DNA of 64,000 nt. It comes from VXYL01 sp965200375. Its GTDB lineage: Bacteria; Pseudomonadota; Gammaproteobacteria; Pseudomonadales; Azotimanducaceae. The notes under the pieces were generated by a model. It was not told the DNA's origin, searched no databases, and saw only the letters and a list, made by a program, of their open reading frames with translations. Made by a program: the position numbers and the translations under genes. The DNA is taken from positions 806,001 through 870,000 of the forward strand of contig OZ241353.1 in assembly GCA_965200375.1 (NCBI GenBank), given 5' to 3'. Shown one piece after another: positions 41,679 to 48,905 of this stretch. Positions within the stretch are counted from its first letter, which is position 1, and each line of letters begins with the position of its first letter.

Positions 41679-43856
41679 TCAGTCCGCAGCGTCCGCATCG
41701 CCAACCGGCCCCTGCTCCCGCTGCGCCTCCATCGCCTTGGCGATCACGAACTGGCGAATCAGCTCCGCCTCGTCTTCGCTCAGCACGTCCGCGAAGGCGT
41801 CCATGCCCTTGTCGAGCAGCAGGCCGCCGCGCACGATGGCCTGGAACTTGGCGTGGACGTCGGCGCTCATCAGCCGCAGGTCCGCGTTCACCATGCCAAC
41901 CGGCCCCAGGCCGTGGCACCACACGCAGTGTTCGTAGTAGAGCGCCCCGCCGGCCGCCACCTGCTCGTCGGTGGCCGCTAGCGCCGGCGGCGTCGGCATG
42001 GCCACCACCGGCGCGGCCGGCGCCGGCAGCAGGGCGTCGCCGCCCAGCTTGAACGCCAGCATCCGGCCGTCGTTGTAGCGGTTGCCGCCGCCGCCCACCT
42101 GCACCGCCAGGTACTGCTCGCCGTCGATCTCGTAGGTGATGGGTGCGCCGGCGTCGCCGTACACGGCGTGTTCCCACAGCAGCGTGCCGTCGCGGACGTC
42201 GTAGGCGGCGAACTGGCCGCCGCCGTCGCCTTGGAACACCACGCCACCGGCGGTGGCCAGCACCCCGCCGTTGTAGGGCGTCGCCCGCTCCACGCTCCAC
42301 ACCGCTTCGCCGGCGAGGGCATCGAACGCCTTGAGATAGCCCTTGGCCTCCGGCTGCGGCGGCGCCGCGGCCACCAGCTCGGCGTAGCGCGGGCCGAGCT
42401 CCACGCCCAGGCTGATGCTGGTGGTGCTGATTTCGTACTCGCCCGTGGCCTTGAAGGCATCCGGTAGGGAGTACAGCAGCGAGATGTCCTGCACCGCCAG
42501 GTAGGCGACGCCCAGCCCCGGGTCCACGGACATCGGCTGCCAGCTGTGGCCGCCGGAGTTGCCCGGCAGGATCCACGCCGGCGTCTCCTCGTAGCGCGTG
42601 GCGGGATCCTCCACCGGGCGGCCGGTGGCCATGTCGATGTGGGTGGCCCAGTTGACGGTGGCGTAGGGCGCGGCCCGGAGCAGGGTCCCGTCCTGCCGAT
42701 CCAGCATGTAGAAGAAGCCGTTCTTGGGCGCTTGCAGCAGCACCTTGCGCATGGCCCCGTCCACTTCCAGATCGAGCAGCGCCATGTCCTGGGCGGCGTT
42801 GAAGTCCCAGTTGTCCCCCGGCGTCGTCTGGTAGAACCAGTTCATGCGCCCGGTGTGGGGGTTCAGCGACAGAATGCCGCCCAGGAAGTGGTTGTCGCCC
42901 CCGTCCGGCGAGCGAATGGCCTGCGGCCAGGGGGCGCCGTTGCCGGTGCCGACCAGCAGCTGGTCGAAATCCGCGTCGTAGACGATGGCGTTCCACGGCG
43001 TGCCGCCGCCGCCGAACTTCCACCACTCGCCGCTCCAGGTCCTGGCGGCGGCTTCGAGCTCCGGGTGCTCGAAAGGCAGCGACGGATCCCCCGGCACCAT
43101 GAAGAACCGCCAGGCCAGGTCGCCGGTTTCGGCGTCGTAGGCGGAGAGGTAGCCGCGCAGCCCGAACTCGGAACTGCTCTGGCCAATGAACACCTTGCCA
43201 TGCACGGCGCGGGGAGCGCCGGTGATCGTGTACGGATTGTTCGTGGGACGGTGGCTGGTGTCCACCTCCCACACCTTCTCGCCGGTGGCCAGGTTCAGCG
43301 CCAGGAGGCGGGCGTCGAAGGTGGCGAAATAGAGCTTGCCCCGGTACGCGGCCATGCCCCGGTTGATGGCGCCGCCGCAGCAGGCGTAGCGCATGGAGCG
43401 CCGGTCCGTCTGCGGATCGTAGCGCCAGAGTTCGGCACCGGTGGCGGCGTCCACGGCGTAGGCGACGCTCCACGGGTCCGTGAAGAACATGATGCCGTCG
43501 ATCACCAGCGGCGTGCTCTGGGCGCGGTGGCGGTTGCCCAAGTTCTTGAACCAGGCGAGGCCCAGGTTCGCCACCGTGTCGCGGTTGATCTGGTCAAGCG
43601 ATGGAAACCGCAGTTCGTCGTAGGTTTGGCCGTGGGCGATCCAGCTGCCCGGCTCGGCATCGGCGGCGGCCAGTATCCGCGCCTCGTCCACCCAGCCCGG
43701 CCCGCCGGCGATGGATTCGACCGGCGGATTCGGCCCGGGCCAACGCACGAAGTAGGCGATGGTCAGAAAGACGAGGACGAACACCGCCACGACCGTCACG
43801 GTCTGCCAAGTGCCGAAGCCGCGCGAACCGCCCTGCATGCCGCTTGCTCCGCCCAT
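41679..43856 (-). CDS. PQQ-dependent alcohol dehydrogenase with C-terminal cytochrome c domain, membrane-anchored
   Basis: A 725-residue quinohemoprotein. One transmembrane helix near residues 18-38 anchors it with the enzyme in the periplasm. The eight-bladed propeller carries the adjacent disulfide pair in MRYACCGGAINRGMA, LYFATFDARLLALN near the PQQ site and several tryptophan-docking repeats (GYLSAYDAETGDLAWRF, LKAFDALAGEAVWSV). The catalytic base is probably the Asp in TTPGDNWDFNAAQDM. The C-terminal domain has one c-type heme site, CVWCHG near 637. This is the type II quinohemoprotein layout; electrons would pass from PQQ to the heme and on to a respiratory acceptor. Substrate alcohol unknown. 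Confidence 0.87.
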   Translation of the reverse strand: MGGASGMQGGSRGFGTWQTVTVVAVFVLVFLTIAYFVRWPGPNPPVESIAGGPGWVDEARILAAADAEPGSWIAHGQTYDELRFPSLDQINRDTVANLGLAWFKNLGNRHRAQSTPLVIDGIMFFTDPWSVAYAVDAATGAELWRYDPQTDRRSMRYACCGGAINRGMAAYRGKLYFATFDARLLALNLATGEKVWEVDTSHRPTNNPYTITGAPRAVHGKVFIGQSSSEFGLRGYLSAYDAETGDLAWRFFMVPGDPSLPFEHPELEAAARTWSGEWWKFGGGGTPWNAIVYDADFDQLLVGTGNGAPWPQAIRSPDGGDNHFLGGILSLNPHTGRMNWFYQTTPGDNWDFNAAQDMALLDLEVDGAMRKVLLQAPKNGFFYMLDRQDGTLLRAAPYATVNWATHIDMATGRPVEDPATRYEETPAWILPGNSGGHSWQPMSVDPGLGVAYLAVQDISLLYSLPDAFKATGEYEISTTSISLGVELGPRYAELVAAAPPQPEAKGYLKAFDALAGEAVWSVERATPYNGGVLATAGGVVFQGDGGGQFAAYDVRDGTLLWEHAVYGDAGAPITYEIDGEQYLAVQVGGGGNRYNDGRMLAFKLGGDALLPAPAAPVVAMPTPPALAATDEQVAAGGALYYEHCVWCHGLGPVGMVNADLRLMSADVHAKFQAIVRGGLLLDKGMDAFADVLSEDEAELIRQFVIAKAMEAQREQGPVGDADAAD

Positions 43857-43969
43857 GCCGCCTCCTGTCGCTGCCGTCTTGATCCTTGCCCTATGCTACT
43901 ACGCGCAACGCCGGGCGGGTGCCGACCACTGGGCGGCCGGCATGCGCGGGCGGCGGCGGGGAGAGGCCG

Positions 43970-44752
43970 ATGGACCTAGCGGACAGGCATGTGATCGTCA
44001 CCGGCGCCGCCAGCGGCATCGGCGCCGCGGCGGCGCGGGAGTTCGCCCGCTTGGGCGCCCAGGTGGTGGCGGCGGACATCGACGCCGACGGCGCCCGCCG
44101 CGTCGCGGCCGAAGTGGGCGGCCTGGCGGTGCGATGCGACGTCGGCGCCGAGGCGGACGTCGACGCCCTGGTCGCGGAGGCGGAGCGAACGTACGGGCCC
44201 GTGGACCTGTTCTTCTCCAACGCCGGCGTCGCCAGCGGCGGCTCGCCCCTCGACACTTCCATCGACGTCTGGCAGCACCAGTGGCAGGTGAACGTCATGG
44301 CGCACGTCTACGCGGTGCGGGCGGTGCTGCCGTCCATGCTGGCGCGGGAGTCCGGCTATCTGCTGCACACCGCGTCCATGGCCGGGATTCTCACCACCCA
44401 CGGCAACCTGCCCTACGCCGCCACCAAGCATGCGGTGGTGGGCCTCGCGGAGTGGCTCGCCATCACCTACCACGACAAGGGCATTCGCGTGTCGCTGCTG
44501 GCGCCGCTGGGCGTCAACACGCCCATGCTCGGCGGTGCCGTCGCCGGCTTCGCCAGCAACGCCGCCGGGCCCGTCAAGGAGCCGGAGGAGGTCGCCCGCA
44601 TGGTCGCGGACGCCGTTCTCGAGGAGCGCTTTCTCATCCTGACGGACCCCATCGCGCAAACCTGGATGGACCGCAAAGCCGCGGACCTGGAGCGCTGGCT
44701 GCACGGCATGCGCCGGCTGCAGGCGAAGATCGAGGCCGCCCAAGACGCCTAG
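43970..44752 (+). CDS. Short-chain dehydrogenase/reductase
   Basis: A 260-residue classical SDR. The NAD(P) loop is VTGAASGIGAAAA near 10-22, an acidic ADID follows beta-2 so NAD is the likelier cofactor, FFSNAGVASGG is near 82-92, and the catalytic Ser-Tyr-Lys set is HTASMAGILT and YAATK near 149. The ATG at 43970 follows GGGGAGAGG. It is divergent from the PQQ dehydrogenase gene with 113 bases between. The substrate is not predictable. Confidence 0.87.
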   Translation: MDLADRHVIVTGAASGIGAAAAREFARLGAQVVAADIDADGARRVAAEVGGLAVRCDVGAEADVDALVAEAERTYGPVDLFFSNAGVASGGSPLDTSIDVWQHQWQVNVMAHVYAVRAVLPSMLARESGYLLHTASMAGILTTHGNLPYAATKHAVVGLAEWLAITYHDKGIRVSLLAPLGVNTPMLGGAVAGFASNAAGPVKEPEEVARMVADAVLEERFLILTDPIAQTWMDRKAADLERWLHGMRRLQAKIEAAQDA

Positions 44753-44771
44753 GCCAGAGGAACGCCACACC

Positions 44772-44788
44772 TTTTGATCGCGTTTTGA
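44772..44788. promoter_or_regulatory. Paired TTTTGA site 1 (upstream, distal)
   Basis: TTTTGA at 44772-44777 and TTTTGA at 44783-44788, same orientation and 11 bases apart, about one helical turn. It is the first of four such sites around the AlbA_2-type gene. The second half contains TTGACG, which could serve as a -35 element. Confidence 0.55.
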
Positions 44789-44859
44789 CGCAACGCTTGG
44801 GCGAGCTAGGTTAGACACATGAATCCCCAACTAAAACAACGGGTTATGTGCCATTCAAC

Positions 44860-44876
44860 ATTTGATCGAGTTTTGA
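44860..44876. promoter_or_regulatory. Paired TTTTGA site 2 (next to the start codon)
   Basis: ATTTGA at 44860-44865 and TTTTGA at 44871-44876, again 11 bases apart, ending seven bases before the ATG at 44884. It replaces the usual ribosome binding site; a protein bound here would cover the start of the gene, or the leader RNA would carry the motif. It is 88 bases (eight turns) from site 1. Confidence 0.6.
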
Positions 44877-44883
44877 TTACACC

Positions 44884-46155
44884 ATGAATGGGCCGTCTCG
44901 GGAGCAGCAGGCGCCACGCCTCCTCGCCTTGATCGACGAGCTGCGAGCCCAAGCGGCGGAGTCGGCGCTGACGGAGTTCAAGGCGAACTACGCCGACCCG
45001 GCCATGGTCGGCAGGCTGATCTCCGCCATCGCCAACGCAGCCCGCATCGAGGAGAGGGACTCTGGCTACGTCGTCTGGGGCGTCCGCGATGCCGACCATG
45101 CAGTGGTCGGCACGGCATTCGACCCGCGTACGGCGAAGCGGGCGCTGTGGGAAGCGCTACGCCCCTACGCTTGGGAGACAGGCGTTGCCCAGCCGTTCGT
45201 CAACGATGGCGAGGTGCTTAAGCAGCTGGATTTCGAGAGCTACTTCGAGCTGCTCCGATTGCCGACGCCTAGCGGGACCAGTGGCATCCTCTCCGCGCTG
45301 GAGCAGGACCGGCTGATCTCGCGGGACGTGGGCGGCAGGTGGAACATCAGCAACCTCGGCGCCATCGTGATCGCCAGGGACCTGCGCGACTTCGGCCCGG
45401 GACTGGCGCGCAAGGCCATCCGACTCGTGGTCTACGATGGCGACGGCCGCACGGCCACGGTGACCCATCGAGACGACTTCTTTCCTGGCTACGCCACTGG
45501 CTTCGAGGACTTCAATACGCATGTGAACATCCTGCTGCCGGCGCCCGAAGACGGCCGGTCGCCAATCCGGGAAGCACAGGCTCTCGTGCCGCCGGTGGCC
45601 GTCCGCGAACTCGTCGCCAACGCGCTGATCCACCAGGACATGACGATCCGCGGCGCAGGGCCGACGATAGAGCTGTTCAGAGACCGGCTGGAAATCACCA
45701 ATCCGGGCGCTCCGCTGGTGTCCCCGGAGCGATTCATCGACTACCCGCCGCGTTCGCGCAACGAGCAGCTGGCGTCCCTCATGCGCCGCTTCGGGTTGTG
45801 CGAGGAACTCGGCACAGGCGTCGACAAGGCGATAGCCGCCGCCGAGCACGGATGCCTGCCGCCGCCCGAGTTCAGGGCCGAGGCGAACGCTGCTACCCGG
45901 ACGATACTGTTCGGCGCACGGCGGTTCGCGGAGATGACGCTGGAGGAACGGCAGCGCGCCTGCTATCAGCACGCAGTGCTGCGCTATCTCGACGGCAGCC
46001 GCATGCGCAACTCGACGCTGCGCGAACGTCTCGGCGTGGCAGGGCGAAATTCGGCGCAGATATCAGGCGTGATCCGCCATGCCCTCAAGGCCGAACTGAT
46101 CCGTCCCGCCGACCCCGCCCGACCGAGGTCCGGCTACGTGCCGTTTTGGGCGTAG
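44884..46155 (+). CDS. AlbA_2 DNA-binding / GHKL ATPase-type regulator
   Basis: A 423-residue protein with an AlbA_2 (Schlafen-like) domain at the N-terminus (ALTEFKANYADPAMVGRLIS, AIANAA, then GYVVWGVRDADHAVVG), a middle helical region, a GHKL-type ATPase segment (VRELVANALIHQDMTIRGAG near 240-259, then GLCEELGTGVDKAI near 302-315) and a C-terminal winged helix (LRERLGVAGRNSAQISGVIR). Members of this group are usually annotated as ATP-binding transcriptional regulators; some sit in defence islands. No Shine-Dalgarno sequence precedes the ATG; instead a paired TTTTGA motif lies there, with one more copy upstream and two downstream. Autoregulation through these sites is a plausible inference. 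Confidence 0.8.
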   Translation: MNGPSREQQAPRLLALIDELRAQAAESALTEFKANYADPAMVGRLISAIANAARIEERDSGYVVWGVRDADHAVVGTAFDPRTAKRALWEALRPYAWETGVAQPFVNDGEVLKQLDFESYFELLRLPTPSGTSGILSALEQDRLISRDVGGRWNISNLGAIVIARDLRDFGPGLARKAIRLVVYDGDGRTATVTHRDDFFPGYATGFEDFNTHVNILLPAPEDGRSPIREAQALVPPVAVRELVANALIHQDMTIRGAGPTIELFRDRLEITNPGAPLVSPERFIDYPPRSRNEQLASLMRRFGLCEELGTGVDKAIAAAEHGCLPPPEFRAEANAATRTILFGARRFAEMTLEERQRACYQHAVLRYLDGSRMRNSTLRERLGVAGRNSAQISGVIRHALKAELIRPADPARPRSGYVPFWA

Positions 46156-46227
46156 CTCTTGGAGGCGGCAAGGGCAGTACCGCTTCCAACGTACTGTCCC
46201 GTCACCGAAGGTTCTGCAAGCCTCCGG

Positions 46228-46244
46228 TTTTGACGGAGTTTTGA
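46228..46244. promoter_or_regulatory. Paired TTTTGA site 3 (downstream, proximal)
   Basis: TTTTGA at 46228-46233 and TTTTGA at 46239-46244, 11 bases apart, 73 bases after the regulator stop codon and in the same orientation as sites 1 and 2. The spacer is CGGAG, close to TCGAG of site 2. Confidence 0.55.
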
Positions 46245-46268
46245 TTCCAAGCCCCACTTGCCCGGTTT

Positions 46269-46285
46269 CTAGAGAGATTCTCTAG
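46269..46285. promoter_or_regulatory. Perfect palindrome in an AT-rich island
   Basis: CTAGAGA at 46269-46275 is the exact complement of TCTCTAG at 46279-46285 with GAT in the middle. It lies in a stretch (about 46266-46320) far richer in A and T than the rest of the window, between paired sites 3 and 4. It could be a dimeric repressor operator or part of a promoter; no gene begins nearby on either strand. Confidence 0.45.
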
Positions 46286-46327
46286 CATATTTTCTTTGTA
46301 AATCAATAATTTGGGAACATGCACAAC

Positions 46328-46344
46328 ATTTGACGGCGTTTTGA
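46328..46344. promoter_or_regulatory. Paired TTTTGA site 4 (downstream, distal)
   Basis: ATTTGA at 46328-46333 and TTTTGA at 46339-46344, 11 bases apart, same orientation as the other three and 100 bases from site 3. The spacer is CGGCG. It ends 41 bases before the stop of the betaine transporter gene on the other strand. Confidence 0.55.
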
Positions 46345-46385
46345 TCGCTGTCGGTCCCGTCGTCCCCAATGTGCGCCCCCGCCGC

Positions 46386-47915
46386 CTACCGGCCGCTGGC
46401 GCGCAGGTGCCCGGGGGTGGAGACGCGCTCCACCAGTTCGAACGCCAGCTCGGTGACGACGGCGAGCACCGCGGCGGGAATCGCGCCTTCGAGAATCAGT
46501 CCGGTGTCGTTCAGCGCCAGCCCCGTGACAATGGGATCGCCGAGGCCGCCAGCACCGATGAACGCCGCCAAGGTGGCGGTGCCGATGCCGATGACCGCAG
46601 CGGTGCGCACGCCGGCGAGAATGCTCGGCATCGCCAGCGGCACGAACACGTGGCGGAGCTGCTGCGCTGGCGTCAGTCCCATCGCCACTGCCACCCGCCG
46701 CAGGGTGGGATCGATGCCGGTCAGCGCCGTGACGGCGTTGCGCAGCACCGGCAGCAGGGCGTAGAGGAACAGCGCCACCACCGCCGGCAGCACGCCGATG
46801 CCGGTCAAGGGAATCAGCAGCGCCAGGAGCGCGATCGACGGGATGGTCTGCAACAGCCCGGCGACGTAGACGGCGGCGCGGGACAGAAAGGGGATCCGGA
46901 AGATGGCCACCGCGACCAGCACCGCCGCCAGCGTCGCCGGGAAGATCGCCCACGCCACCAGTTCCAAGTGGCGGCCGGTATTGGCGGCCAGCCGCCGCCA
47001 GGCGTCGTCGCGAACCGCCGTTCGCGCCGGCGCGGCCGTGCCGGCGCCTGTCTGCGCGATCTGCGCGACGTAGCGGGCCGCCACGCTCTCGATGCTCTCG
47101 CCGCCGATGGCGGCTGCATTGAGGCTGCGCATTTCGGTGGCATCCAACGTCCCGGCGACCTGGGCGATGGCCGCCCGGGCGGCGACGGGCACGTCCGCCC
47201 GCACCAAGGGCACGGCCAGGTACGCCGGGAAGAAGCCCAGATCGTCCTCGAGCACCGTCAACGGGTAGCGGGCGAGTTCGCCATCGGTGGAGTAGGCGTC
47301 GGTGGCGTCGATGGCGCCGTCGACGATGGCCTGGTAGGCCAGCGCGTGTTCGATTCCCGTTGGCGTCTGCGGCAGTCCGTAGCGGGGCTTGAGGCCCGGC
47401 CAGCCGTCGCGCCGCTCGATGAACTCGTGGGAGAACGCCAGCCGCAGGTCCGGCCAGGCCGCGAGGTCCGAGACGCGCGCCAGGCCATGCGCCGCGGCCA
47501 CCGGCGCGGCGACCGCGATGGCGTAGGTGTTGTTGAAGCCCAGCGGCGGCAGCATCTCCACGCCGTCCCGGGCCAGCGCCACCGTCAGCCGATCCCGGGT
47601 CGGATTGTCGATGGTCTTGATGCTGCCGATGATGGTGCCGGTGTACTCCACGTAGACGTCCACCTCGCCGGCGGCCAGGGCGTCGTAGCAGATCTTGGTG
47701 CCGCCAAGGCCGAGCTTGTGTTCCACCTCGAAGCCGGCGCTGGCGAGGAGCTGCGCCAGGGCTTCGCCGAGGATGTAGCTCTCGGTGAAGTTCTTGCTCG
47801 CGACGACGATTGGCCTGGCGCCGGTTTCCGCTTGCGCGACTGGACCGGCGAGGCCAGCCGCCACCGCCAGTCCAGCGAGGGCAGCCAGAGCGCGCCGCCC
47901 GACCGTCGGCTTCAC
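46386..47915 (-). CDS. Glycine betaine/choline-type ABC transporter: binding protein fused to permease
   Basis: A 509-residue fusion. A signal peptide (LAALAGLAVAAGLAGPVAQA) precedes an OpuAC-type binding protein (PIVVASKNFTESYILGEALA near 33-52, then GGTKICYDALAAGEVDVYVE), and from about residue 300 a permease with at least five helices and the ATPase-contact loop AMGLTPAQQLRHVFVPLAMP near 445, ending AFIGAGGLGDPIVTG. Together with the ATPase it would import a quaternary-amine osmoprotectant. The GTG start at 47915 overlaps the stop of the ATPase gene (GTGA). Fused OpuAC-OpuAB proteins are known; usually the permease comes first, here the binding domain does. Confidence 0.83.
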   Translation of the reverse strand: MKPTVGRRALAALAGLAVAAGLAGPVAQAETGARPIVVASKNFTESYILGEALAQLLASAGFEVEHKLGLGGTKICYDALAAGEVDVYVEYTGTIIGSIKTIDNPTRDRLTVALARDGVEMLPPLGFNNTYAIAVAAPVAAAHGLARVSDLAAWPDLRLAFSHEFIERRDGWPGLKPRYGLPQTPTGIEHALAYQAIVDGAIDATDAYSTDGELARYPLTVLEDDLGFFPAYLAVPLVRADVPVAARAAIAQVAGTLDATEMRSLNAAAIGGESIESVAARYVAQIAQTGAGTAAPARTAVRDDAWRRLAANTGRHLELVAWAIFPATLAAVLVAVAIFRIPFLSRAAVYVAGLLQTIPSIALLALLIPLTGIGVLPAVVALFLYALLPVLRNAVTALTGIDPTLRRVAVAMGLTPAQQLRHVFVPLAMPSILAGVRTAAVIGIGTATLAAFIGAGGLGDPIVTGLALNDTGLILEGAIPAAVLAVVTELAFELVERVSTPGHLRASGR

Positions 47916-48676
47916 GCCGCCACCGTCAGCATCTTGCGGACGAAGTCGGTGGCCGGGGCCGCGGCCACCTCGCCGGTGGCGCCGGCCTGCACGATGCCGC
48001 CGTCGCCCATCACCACCAGATGGTCCGCCAGCCGCAGCGCTTCGCGCATGTCGTGGGTGACCAGCAGGATGCTGGCGCGTTCGTGTTCCCGCAGCCGCTC
48101 GAACTGTTCGTAGATGTCGCTGCGGGTGACCGGGTCGATGGCGGAGAAGGGCTCGTCGAGCAGCAGCAGCGGCGGGCGCAGCATCAGCGCCCGGCACAGC
48201 CCCACGCGGTGCTGCTGGCCGCCGGAGAGCTGGTGGGGGTAGCGGTCCTCGAGACCGTCCGGCAGGCCCGCCAGCTCGAACAGCTCCTGCCGACGTGCCC
48301 TGGTGGCCGCCGCATCCCAACGGGCGATGCGCGCCGGCAGGTCCGCGTTCTCGGCGATGGTGAGATGCGGGAACAGCCCAGCGCCCTGCACGGCGTAGCC
48401 GATGCGGCGCCGGAAGCGCTCCACGCCGGCCGTCGGCACGTCCTCGCCGAGCACCCGCACACGGCCCTCGTCCGGGCGGTGGACGGCGTTGACGAGCTGC
48501 AGCAGCGTCGTCTTGCCGCACCCGCTCGGCCCCACGATGGCCGTGGTGCGTTCCGGCGGCAGCGCCAGATCCACGCCGCGCAGCACCCAGCCGCCGTTCG
48601 CTGCGCCGGGGAAGCGCTTGCCGACGCTGTCGAAGGCGACGACCGGTCCCGGGCCCTGCCCGCTCACGTCGTCCAC
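47912..48676 (-). CDS. ABC transporter ATP-binding protein, betaine-type
   Basis: A 254-residue ATPase with Walker A GPSGCGKTT near 49-57, Q-loop YAVQGAGLFPHLT, signature LSGGQQHRVGLCRALM near 150, Walker B LLLLDEPFSAID and the H-loop VTHDM. It is the first gene of a two-gene unit with the fused binding protein-permease, overlapping it by four bases. No CBS domains are present, so osmotic sensing by CBS modules is unlikely. Confidence 0.87.
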   Translation of the reverse strand: MDDVSGQGPGPVVAFDSVGKRFPGAANGGWVLRGVDLALPPERTTAIVGPSGCGKTTLLQLVNAVHRPDEGRVRVLGEDVPTAGVERFRRRIGYAVQGAGLFPHLTIAENADLPARIARWDAAATRARRQELFELAGLPDGLEDRYPHQLSGGQQHRVGLCRALMLRPPLLLLDEPFSAIDPVTRSDIYEQFERLREHERASILLVTHDMREALRLADHLVVMGDGGIVQAGATGEVAAAPATDFVRKMLTVAA

Positions 48677-48905
48677 GGAGCCATCATACGGGGCGAACTC
48701 CGCATCCGCCGGTGCCGAGAGTGTGCGACGGGGCCACGGCGGTGTTCGACACGGACTCGAGCCACCGCCATCGCCCCCCCAGTCTCGGCCAGCCTGAAAA
48801 ACTAGACGCTCCCACAGGATGATGCTAGATTGAGGTTCCCTATGCTCTAAGCAGCCAGCAGCCGGTTCTTGAGATCCCCCTCACCCGCCGCAAACTGGCC
48901 ATAAC

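Noticed and set aside
48677..48905. A promoter for the GT-C membrane protein in the 229-base gap
   Set aside because: TTGAGG and TATGCT occur but only five bases apart; no pair with normal spacing was found, so no promoter is called. I see nothing else in this gap.
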